Positions 45,242 through 55,000 of a stretch of 64,000 nucleotides of DNA are shown here, piece by piece. The DNA comes from Hypericum androsaemum (lineage: Eukaryota; Streptophyta; Magnoliopsida; Malpighiales; Hypericaceae). The notes under the pieces are model-generated. The model was given only the letters and a program-made list of their open reading frames with translations, did not search any database and was not told the DNA's origin. How positions within the stretch are numbered: the stretch's first letter is position 1; every line of letters starts with the position of its first letter. The stretch is taken from NCBI GenBank assembly GCA_963995505.1, contig OZ023197.1:12584475-12648474 (forward strand), read 5' to 3'. The position numbers and the translations under genes are program-made.

Positions 45242-47209
45242 TCATACTAGTTTATGTTAGACCTTCTTTTGATAAATTTTACATCACCATTCATCTTCTC
45301 AATTGTATTCTAGTTGTACTTATAATCGTCGTCTTGTTGTAAGAAAATATTTCAATCGAGTATAATATTTGAATAATATTATAAGCCAAAATTTTTGATG
45401 AATTAAATATAAACAATGTAATTTTTTATTTATGTATTTATTACTCAAAAATTCAATTTCAATATTTTTGGAGAAAAAAAATAAACTTCTCTTATGTAAT
45501 AACCTCACTAAAAATATTTTTCTCCGCTCCCAACGATATCACTTTAGAGAAGTTTTACCCTTTTACTATTAGTTCTGTGAACGATTTAAACGACCGCACT
45601 CTCATCCCAGTATCGTGACACATAATAAATACCTAAATTTGTTGCGGATGATCGTCTACTATTGTAAAATTTTTACGACGATAAAAAACAACAAGATCTA
45701 CACGAACACAGTGACTAGTGATCTTTCTCAACTAAATCTTATTAAACCCATATTTATCCATAACAAGTTAAGTAGTCTTGGACTTACTAACTCGTTTAGT
45801 CAAATATAACTAATAAATGAATATGTGGTCAATTATACAATTAAGATATAAATTTTCTAACATGCTGATGTCTGTGGTGGCAAGCTGCCGGACTCTGTCT
45901 CGATCCGGAGAATGAAATCAGTAAGTCACCGGTCGTCTGACTCGATAAGAAAGGTTAATAGGTTTACGTAATTGGTCTATTTTTCTAGGGTTTAGTAATT
46001 CTTTTGGTTGTCTGATAATTCAACGATGAAGATGCATTAATTTTTTAAGTAGCCATAGTAAATGTGGGAAATCAAATCATTAATCAACGAGTATTCCTAC
46101 TTTTGGGATTATAAATAGGACACATACAAATAAAGAAAGCGGTGGTCCAAATGATTAGGTGGACAAATACATTTGGACCATTCCCACTTTAATTGATTAA
46201 GTAGGTAGATATTTTATAAATACTGTTTAACTTTTATTTTTTAGAGTTGATCGTAATTTTGTTATTTATGAGTTAGACCGGTTCTGACATAAAACAAACT
46301 TATATTTAGAAGGGTGGATCAAAATTGTAATTAGTGATGTTGCCTTTTTTTATATTGGAATTCCAATGCGGTATACGTACCAAACCCGGTTCGATTGTAT
46401 TGGGTCACATTCCAACCTGGTTTACCGGGCCAGCCCACTAATTTAAAAATGGGAGCTGATTCGCGGGCCAGATGACCCCGGCCCATTTGATCAGACCGGG
46501 CCTGGTCAACAGGTTACCAACCCAAATTTGGTGCTGTAAATGCCAAAATAAAAAAGAGGGTCGTGTGTAAAATCACACGATAATAAGATCACATGATACT
46601 AAAATTGATCAAATGATTTTGTGAACAAAGAAGTAAATTTTCAATTATTATATGTAATATATGGGTGTTAAATAGATTTTTTTTACTTCCACTAGATTTA
46701 GGGTAAAATAAATATGAATTTCTTCAGTTTGAGGTATAATGTCAAAGACACCTAATTACATTTTTTTTACCTTGTGATATTCACAGTCGAACAATTTCAG
46801 GTCTTATTTAGAGGCAATTCTCCAATGATGATTTTCACATTCGTAAAGTTTGAACCAAGATCTCATTAATGAATTTCAAGGACTCATCTTTTGGAGCAAC
46901 TCATATTAATCACCTAATTACAGTTTGGATAATCTAATTGGTGAAAGCTCGAGGGGAGAGAGAGAACATTGGTGAAGGGAAAGCAAACTTAGAGCTAATA
47001 TATTATAGTATATAGTTGCCCTTTTTATTTAGGATTGGCGACGAAAGGTCTTCGTAAAGCTCTTGAGGCCAAATGGAATCTGTAGCACGAGCACGATATT
47101 ATTTCCCGCGGACGGCCGGTTAATTATAAGTCGACCAAACACTAATGAGTAAAGACAATCACAAACTGCGAAATAATTACAAGTAGACAACCATTAATGA
47201 CAAGTATAA
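45242..47209. other. AT-rich intergenic DNA
   Basis: No gene was recognised on either strand. A GC-richer patch near 46380-46530 (cgggccagcccac, accgggcctgg) is reminiscent of an LTR U3 but lacks ends. Confidence 0.5.
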
Positions 47210-47540
47210 GTGTCAGTGGATTCGGTCCTGGATTTGTAAAACACTCCAGGACCGTTCTGAGAGATAGAATGGTTCGCCTAGTTCTGATAGAATGGTTTCA
47301 CAGAACCGTTCCAAGAAATGAGGCCCCGACCGGGATAAAAGGGGTGGGTAAAATAGTTCGTTCATTTATGTTAGAATGGTTCGCCCAGTTATGATATAAT
47401 AGTTTTACGGATAAAAGGGGTTAGATAAAATAGTTTGTCCAGTTATGATAAAATGGTTCGCTCAGTTATGATAAAATGGTTCGCTCTCCAGGACCGTACT
47501 AGAAAGATCACTCCAGTACCAAATATGGTCCCTAGCATTT
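47210..47540. mobile_element. Decayed MITE related to the 32075-32438 element
   Basis: End-like phrases (ggattcggtcctgg, ctccaggaccg) and repeats of cagttatgataaaatggttc match, in opposite orientation, the element at 32075. No clear target duplication was found. Confidence 0.55.
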
Positions 47541-48890
47541 AGATTAACTGGCGATAGAGTTATTCTAATTTAACTAGATTTCGAGTTCGAACTTTTATGA
47601 ACGAGATACTGTTAAATATTTGTTGAGAGTATTTCAAAATTTCTAAGGGTCAATCTTGTATCAGCCAAGGGTGGACACCAAGTGGTATAGAAAAAACTAA
47701 CAATTAGACCTCTTTTTTTTAATAGGGCAATTAGACCTCTTTATACATTCAATTAGAACTTTGACGCTTACGTGCATACAATAAATTAAGCTCACACCCA
47801 CGACAAGCATCTAGGTCCACGACGAGCAATAGCTGTCCTCAAGTGATGATTGATATATTTTAGCTAATAGCTTGTATCTAAAGAATCAATGCACCAACAA
47901 ATTTACTGTCAGATAATAGCTGATTTTTGAATGTTAGACAACGTTTTCTCATACTAATTTTTAATATTGATTTATTTTCAAGTTCACATTCGTTATTGTT
48001 TTCTCTCTTTTCTTAATTTCCTTTTTGTGTATTTTTTATCAATAAAATTGTATTACTCTAAAAAATTTACAGTGCATAAGTACCAATCTCCTACCCGAAA
48101 TGATCAAAGATAGTTACATATCTACATAACCAAAACTTAATTCTGATCAATTCTAAAAAAAAGTTAATTCTGATTTCTACGTCCACTTTCCATACCACGC
48201 CAAACTTTTTGGCGAGAACTCGAAGTCCCAAAGAGTTGTCTTATAAACATAATTCTTGTGGGCATTTCTTCTTCTCTCTTGGAAATTCCTTTTCTTCCAT
48301 GCGATACGTTCATACAGGAGCAAGGCTCCCTCTTATTATAAGAATACTAAGACAAAAAACATTAATTACATATCTATCTTTTGTTTGAGGAAACTACATA
48401 TCTATCTAAATCTAAAGCAAATCTAACCTTATCATCCTATATCGAAGCAAACCAGAACCATTTATTTACCGCATGCAAATTGCCGTCACCAAATTTGGCA
48501 ATTATTCACCATATTTAATGAAGTTTGACACACATATTTAATTTCTACAATAATTGTTGTTGGCGGAACACCAGCAACATTTTTCTTTATGACATTATAA
48601 AACCAGTTTTAGGAATGACTTTTTAATGATGTATTTTACATTTGCAAGGTGTGAATTCAAAATCTATTTAATAAAATTCAAGTTTCTTATCACTTGAACC
48701 AGTTTGTACACGAACAATATTAGACCGATATTTCTTAGCAATCTTGAATTTCCTAATATATCCGAGTCAGGATTATTTTTGAATGCTGAAAAAACTCTCG
48801 CATGCAGGTGTTTACTACTATTGATAAATTCTCATTGCTCGTAGTCGAGATATTTAGCTAAGTAAAACAATCCCTAGTGATCTTTCAAAA
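47541..48890. other. AT-rich region upstream of the CYP88-like N-terminal half
   Basis: No gene was recognised. The promoter of the plus-strand exons should lie at its right end. A TATA-like ctatataag lies at 48896-48904, only about 20 bp before the first ATG, too close for a usual transcription start upstream of that ATG. Confidence 0.45.
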
Positions 48891-48922
48891 TTAGCTCTAT
48901 ATAAGGAGCCAGAGCTAAACCG

Positions 48923-49167
48923 ATGGTTGAGAAAATGGAGATGGCCACAATATTCATGGCTTTTCTAGCGGGTGTTGCCTCTTACATTGGTGTAGTTGCT
49001 ATTCTAAAGAGAGTAAATGAGTGGTATTATGTGAGCACTTTGGGTCCCAAAAAGAACTTGCTCCCTCCCGGCGACATGGGCTGGCCAATTTTAGGCAACT
49101 CACTGTCCTTTCTCAAAGCTTTTACCTCCACTGATCCGGATTCCGTCTTCGACCACTTGCTTTGCGG
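48923..49167 (+). CDS. CYP88-like exon 1
   Basis: The start could be this ATG or the in-frame ATG at 48935. The donor at 49168-49169 ends the exon in phase 2 (gg), and the next exon supplies a, giving a GFGRHTGMYR junction that fits the family. Reading on past the donor gives no P450 similarity. Confidence 0.78.
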
Positions 49168-50735
49168 GTCTCGCTCTCAACGTCTTTTTTATCATTCTAA
49201 CATGTTATCAGAGCGATTATTTCGTGTATGTTTGTTTCCTTACATCAGACCCTAACTTATTTTTTAAAAATCAATGGCAAATTTTATTACTTAAACTTTT
49301 TTTCAAAGTTATGAAGCACTCAGATTTCATCACCCGTTAATCCACAAAAGAGTAGACAAGTGATACACTGTCTAGACCTAATCATGCTCACCTATAATTC
49401 GGGTAGTCAAGAGGGAGCGTTTACTAACCTGTAGGCTAGAATGACGTGTGTACCTCCTATTACTAACCTCAAGCTAACTTACTCGAGTAGTCGAGAGAGA
49501 CGCCCCCGGTCAATAGGCTAGGAAAGGCCAACCTAGACCCTAACTTAATCATATCTTCCCTATTTTTTTTCAGATTCGGAAGACACACGGGCATGTACAG
49601 GACTCACTTACTGGGAAAGCCGACGATCATAATCTGTGAGCCAGAAGCATGCAGGCAATCTTTATCCGACAGTGATCGATTCGGACGAGGGTACCCGAGT
49701 TCCTCCAAGGGACTGGTCGGAAAGAGAGGGCTTCATGGAATCTCCGAAACCGAACACGGCAAGATCCGTCGGCTGATCAGAGCTCCGACGAGCGGCCAGG
49801 AAGCACTGTCCTCGTATCTTCCTTACATCGAGGACGTCGTGGTTAGGGCATTGGAGGAATGGGCGAGCCGGGACAAGCCCATTGAGTTCTCAACGGAGGT
49901 CCAGAGGTTGTTCTTTAGGGTTATTGCCCAAATCTTCTTGGGCTCAAGCGATGACTCCGTTCTTGGTCCCGTTGAGGATTTGTATACTGAAGTGTTTCGT
50001 GGCTTTTTCGTACTGCCCATCAACTTCCCCGGCTTCACATTCCACAAGTCAAAGAAGGTACTAATCTTTCGTGTTCCGACTGGTTGGACCCCGACCGGAC
50101 AACAATATCGGGTCATTTTTATGCAAAAATACAAAGAGTGGTTCAAGTGGTCAGTGGTACCTGATTGAACAGCCTGTCTTGGCCAAATTGCCCAAAATTT
50201 ATTTTTTTTGAAATTTGTTTTCGAGTTTTTGTTGAATTAAAAGTGATTAATTATAATTTTGATACTTGTAAATTATAAACTTTACCGTAAAATTAGAATA
50301 TATTTAAAATTATTTGACATTTTAATACTAAATATAATTATTTAATAAAATATTTTTTATAAAAAAATTGGTCAGACGAAAAACGGAGAAAAACCCGGAC
50401 AACCATTGGGCCGACGAAATTGCAGTCATCATTGTGCACGTTTCAATGGGGCAATGTATTTAAGTAATTTTTTTGATCCAGGCAAGCAAGAAGTTAATAA
50501 AAATCTTACGGGGCGTGGTGAAGGAAAGAAGGAAGGAAAAATAGATGATCAAAATAAATGCATGATTGATTTGCTATTAGAAGCAGAGGACGAAGAAGGT
50601 ACGAAGTTTGATGATGAATATGTTGCAGAACTTATCCTGGCCTTCTTAATAGCTGGACATGATACTTCCTACACTATTGCAACGTGGAATACGATAAATT
50701 TACATAAACATCCTGAAGTTTTGCGAATGGCTAAG
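48923..50735 (+). CDS. N-terminal half of a split CYP88-like cytochrome P450 (three exons)
   Basis: Exons 48923-49167, 49574-50057 and 50482-50735. The product has an N-terminal membrane anchor (about residues 5-28), a proline-rich hinge and CYP88-type start (LLPPGDMGWPILGNSLSFLK), the B-to-F region (EPEACRQSLSDSDRFGRGYP, GISETEHGKIRRLIRAP), and the I-helix AFLIAGHDTSYTIATWN. It ends HPEVLRMAK at donor gtatgt. No later P450 exon follows on this strand; a LINE scrap and an LTR do. Exon 2 ends in phase 0 but the third listed exon starts in phase 1. About 15 residues (family ARKKL-type H-helix segment) are not found, so a short exon is deleted or too diverged to see. Remaining exons are on the minus strand at 9805-31188. 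Confidence 0.82.
49574..50057 (+). CDS. CYP88-like exon 2
   Basis: Preceded by a T-rich tract and cag. Encodes GMYRTHLLGKPTIIICEPEA through INFPGFTFHKSKK, then donor gtacta. The family motif NxPGFxxHKxxK is evident. Confidence 0.85.
50482..50735 (+). CDS. CYP88-like exon 3 (I-helix)
   Basis: Acceptor gatccag, then a lysine/glycine-rich linker, CMIDLLLEAEDEEGTKFDDE, LAFLIAGHDTSY and HPEVLRMAK, donor gtatgt. It carries the oxygen-activating AGxDT motif of the I-helix. Confidence 0.82.
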
Positions 50736-51086
50736 GTATGTGTCTAATAATTCTTTTCCCTTTTTATTTGTTTGGATGGTTAGTAAACTCCGATTAGAAT
50801 TAATTTTTTGCAAGTAAAGTGGTATTATTAAAATTAAGTTAAAGTCGAGTTTACTACCTTGTGGTTCTAATTTCACTAACCAAGTTGCATAAATTTTAAT
50901 TGACTAACAATCAAGTGATACATGTTAATCCCATTTACTTGAATTATTCTGCGTGTCATGCCGCATTATTAATTTTATCCGTGTTTCATGTCGCAACACT
51001 AATTTTTTCGTGTAGCATATCTTCGGCCCGAATCTAAACACTGTCAATTTTCTCCATGTCCAAATTTAATCTAAATGCTACCGTGT
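50736..51086. other. Intron-like AT-rich DNA, candidate right inversion breakpoint
   Basis: Starts with the splice donor of exon 3 but reaches no matching acceptor. No repeats recognised. Confidence 0.5.
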
Positions 51087-51449
51087 CTATAGGCCTTCCT
51101 GACACTTTAGGACGAGAGTCACGAAGGAGGAAGCCGCATTATTGTGCAACCTGTCAGAGAAGAAAAAATTCATCATGAAGAGGTTCACATCATCCTTTAT
51201 AATGTTCCACGCCCCTTTGAGAAAATTAAAATTGAAGCCATCCGGGCCGGGTGCCTTGTCCCCGGAGCAGCACCAGACGGCACTTTTGATCTCATCAGTC
51301 GAAGGCAGCGCTTCGAGGAAAACAACAGACGAGGCCGAGAGCTTGCGGAAGAAGGTCAGAAGGAAGTCGCGGCCTGGTCCTCTGATTAGATGCAAACTGC
51401 CTTTCAAAATGATTCCTAAGAATACTTGTTTCTTGTAGTATCGGGACAA
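51087..51449 (-). pseudogene. LINE (L1-type) reverse transcriptase fragment
   Basis: Minus strand reads PSTDEIKSAVWCCSGDKAPG then PDGFNFNFLKGAWNIIKDDV, the N-terminal RT signature of plant L1-type LINEs. Only about 100 residues remain, with no endonuclease and no rest of RT. Confidence 0.85.
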
Positions 51450-51596
51450 TCATCGGACCAATCTTCCATGTACGAAGAATATAATAAATATGTATAATTG
51501 TCAGAACGACAACGATTCTTCGCGGCTCAATTTCCTGAATAAATTATGTGGGCCAGTAAAACTTTAGCTTAATTTAGACATCTAAGTAATAGTACT

Positions 51597-52266
51597 GTTG
51601 GACCTGCTAGGCCCATCAGGCCCAAGTGTTGGGCGGAACGGGCCGGTCAACCCGCGTTCACCGGCCGTTGGCCACGCCAGCCGCCACGCGGGCTGCGTGG
51701 CCCAACCAGACGGCGCCACGCCAGCGTGACATGACGCTGATGCAGTTACCGCCAGAGTCGGCAGCCCACGTGGCACACTGTCGTGCTGCCACATGGTAGA
51801 CATGCGGCCCAGAAGTGCTACATGGCAGCCATGTGTGCCACATGGTGTACCACGTGGCGCGTTCTAATTGGCCGAATTTCCCTATAAAAAGGAAAATCTG
51901 GCTGAACCAATTAAGTAATTTTCTCCCTACAACCACTCAAAAAGAAAGGCAAAACTTTGGAAAATCTGATCAAAACTCACGAACTATTCCAAAGTTTTGC
52001 CTTTCCTTTTGAGTGGTTGTAGGGAGAAAATTACTTAATTGGTTCAGCCAGATTTTTATTTTTATAGGGAAATTCGGCCAATTAGAAGAAAATATCATGA
52101 AAATTAATTACGAATCCGTTATAACGTGATCGTAATTCGACTGGCACGAAGACATAGTCGACCCGAACCTGTGGACCTCTTGCTTCGACAAGTAAGTGAT
52201 TTATTGTTAACGAATTAGATTGTTAATTAATCAGATTTAACATATAATTACACGTTAAAACTAACA
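51597..52266 (+). repeat. 5' LTR of family B copy 2 with internal hairpin
   Basis: tgttgg start and taaca end, with caagtaagt at 52189-52197. Sequence at about 51865-51965 (ctccctacaaccactcaaaa, gcaaaactttgg) recurs inverted at 51985-52085, so the U3/R part has folded back and duplicated. Confidence 0.85.
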
Positions 52267-52280
52267 ATTGGTATCAGAGC

Positions 52281-53098
52281 ATGGTTAAAACCATGTTTTG
52301 ATGATGATATGATGTTTTAATTCAAGTAATTATGTGATTTTTTAGGTTAAAAATGTTATTAATTGTGATTTTATTGAAAATTACAATCTGTTGTACTTTA
52401 ATGTAATTAATTTAGAACCAGTGAGACTAAATTAAATTTTGCCTAATCACGCGGGCAAATTCGCGCATGCGTGAAACCTTAAGGTACCAATCTGAAATTT
52501 GACCGCTTACGTGGCACTTGCGTGTCATGGACTTCGGTGCAATTTTTGAAAAATCTTCGGGACTAAACTAAAATTTTCCTCTTCTATTCACTCCCGAGGA
52601 ACCCTAATCGGGCGATTTGGGGGCGATTTTCCCCCAAATCGATTTCCGTCGATTTCGTCGAAAATTCGACGATTTCGACGCCGGAGATTGATGATAATCG
52701 ATTCTCCGGCATGTCCTCGACGTCTCGATACCACTTTCGTGTATCGACGTCGCCGAAAAACGAAGAATGAAGCTTCGGAGCTCACCGGAAAGTCGTGAGA
52801 GAGAAGACGACGATTTCGACCACAAGGCGACCAACGCCCGGTACCGGCGTGACCGTATCGCCGGGGACGAGAAGATATCGGCCGGAGAAGAAAATGGAAT
52901 AATTTTTGCAAATATTTTGATTTTTTTTTAAAATATATATATTTTGGAACGAGTTCCGAGATATGTTAAATTTAACTAAAATCACATGGATTGGTCCATA
53001 GTATGATCATCAAAAGATTGAAAATTGAGTTTTTCAATCCTATTTTGGGAGAATATGAGAATTAACCCGAAATTGACTTACAATTAATACAAGATTCG
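52281..53098 (+). other. Leader of family B copy 2
   Basis: Non-coding leader with a GC-rich island (52600-52880; cgatttccgtcgatttcg, cgacgtcgccg) resembling that in family A leaders. No protein was recognised. Confidence 0.6.
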
Positions 53099-53671
53099 AT
53101 GGCAACTGGAAAGAGGTATCTAAAGTTTTATGCAACAGAATTTCGACAAAAGGTCCTGAAGCGCCGTTTACCGCTGCGAGTGCCTAAGGATGACACGTAT
53201 GTCATCGTTGAGCATATCGAGGCTGTTCACCGGGAGATGCAAGACTGCATATGGGCCAAAGGCTATAATTATGGAGGGGACTGGCCCTCCATGTTTCGAG
53301 ACCTCCTGGTCACGCTGAAGATCTAAGAAGATATGTGCGTCTTCTCGGAACCCGAGATCAATACCCATAGAGATGCCATCTATGGTCTGATCCACTGTCT
53401 CGAGAAGAGGGGTCTTCTCAAAGAGATGATACATCCTCCCGTCCTGGAGCTGCGAAGCGGTTTGGTCCTGAACCGCTACCTCGCTAAGGAGTACTATTAC
53501 AATTTTCCTCCGCTCCTGGTCATCTGGATTGAACTTGGAGCCTTCCTTCGAATCGTCCTCGCACCCGGTTCCCACATGATCATCCTCGGACCCGAATTCA
53601 GATATGTATCTGGATTCTCCTACCAGATCGCCTGGACACCCGATCCCCATGTGATTACATGTTGTGTTTAA
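53099..53671 (+). pseudogene. Pre-gag leader ORF of family B (one in-frame stop)
   Basis: One 191-codon frame with a single TAA at 53324-53326. It reads MATGKRYLKFYATEFRQKVL, VPKDDTYVIVEHIEAVHREM, QDCIWAKGYNYGGDWPSMF, DLLVTLKI, stop, then NTHRDAIYGLIHCLEKRGLL, PVLELRSGLVLNRY and YYYNFPPLLVIW. It lies between primer site and gag, about 830 bp from the LTR and 360 bp before the gag ATG. It aligns along its length with the family A leader ORFs and has no retroviral gag or pol motif. I do not recognise the fold; it contains no obvious membrane segment or zinc site. Confidence 0.75.
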
Positions 53672-54027
53672 CTGTCCTCATATACATATGTTATTTTTGG
53701 GGGAATTTTGTACAATAGGTTGAGACCTTGTTTGAGTTTTTGTGCATGTGTGTGTAAACTCAGAATGTACAAATGCATATGTGATGCATGTAATTAAATA
53801 AAGATGTTTGTTAGTTGCTACCACTTGAGTTTACTATCGATGAACTTTAAACGGTTGAAGTTTAAAATTAATACTTGAATGGTGAGGGGAAGCATGCCCG
53901 CGACCCACTTCGATTTTGAGGTTAATCAAGGACTTCGTATCGTTTAAGTTATGAGTGTTTAGTAAATTGAATCATATTGCTAAATCAAATTTCTAATATG
54001 TTCTCGTATTAAAAATTTTATATATAG

Positions 54028-54982
54028 ATGTCAGTTGCTTCTAGATCTATCATAGCTGAGTTAAACAGTGAGTTCTGGAGCACATACATGTGATAATGGA
54101 TGAGCCTGATGAAGGCACAACAGCTCAACATAAGCGAGACATATAAGCTTATGTTATTTGGAAGAAAAAGAACACTACTGCCTGGTTGATTTTGTTGAGT
54201 TCGATGATGGATGATGTCACCCGACAATTTCGCGTGTATGACAACGCGAAAGAGTTCTGGAGCACATACATGTGATAATGGATGAGCCTGATGAAGGCAC
54301 AACAGCTCAACATAAGCGAGACATATAAGCTTGTGTTATTTGAAAGAAAAAGAACACTACTGCCTGGTTGATTTTGTTGAGTTCGATGATGGATGATGTC
54401 ACCCGACAATTTCGCGTGTATGACAACGCGAAAGAGTTATGGGACGCTCTCAAACAAAAATTTAGAAAGCTTTCAGTGTCAAAGCTGCGTGCTTTGATCA
54501 TAAGGTTTGACACCTTTAAGAAGCGTCCGGAGGTTACCATGAGGAAACACTTGAGAATGATGTCTAATATGATCAGTGAACTGGCAGAGGCTGGTCACAT
54601 ACTTAGCAACGAGCAGCAGATTCAACCTATCATCCGTTCCCTACCACCAAGTTGGGAACAGATGAAGATGAATCTTACCCATTCCGACCATTTGGTAATA
54701 TTTGATGATGTTGCCAGACACCTTGAGCTGGAGGAAGATCGCCTCCTAGCTATGAAATCCCACCCTGAAGCCCATTCGACTAGTTCAACTGGGAGTGGTG
54801 GAAAAAAGAAGAAAGGTAAATGGAAGGGTAAGAGTAAGAAAACTCTAAAGGTTGAAAACCTAGGAACCAAGTCAGATGGCTCCAAGGCTAAAAAGAAAAA
54901 ACGGTTTAACATTTCAAAAGTGAATTATTTCAACTGTCAACAGAAGGGACATTTTGCAAAAGATTGCAAGATGCCCAAGTAG
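54028..54982 (+). pseudogene. Copia gag, family B copy 2
   Basis: Starts MSVASRSIIAELN just after an acceptor-like tatatag. It is then disrupted by a deletion and a 182-bp tandem duplication (54071-54252 and 54253-54434). From 54368 it is open: DDVTRQFRVYDNAKELWDAL to the basic tail and a knuckle reading YFNCQQKGHFAKDC, where the first zinc-binding cysteine is tyrosine. Confidence 0.85.
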
Positions 54983-55000
54983 GTACACCTAAACTCAAGT

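Noticed and set aside
48896..48904. TATA box for the CYP88-like N-terminal half
   Set aside because: Only about 20 bp from the first ATG, so the usual spacing would put the start of transcription inside the coding sequence; left as a note.
50736..51600. Search for the missing CYP88-like C-terminal exons downstream of exon 3 on the plus strand
   Set aside because: Only a LINE fragment and an LTR are found; the fitting exons are on the minus strand at 9805-31188.
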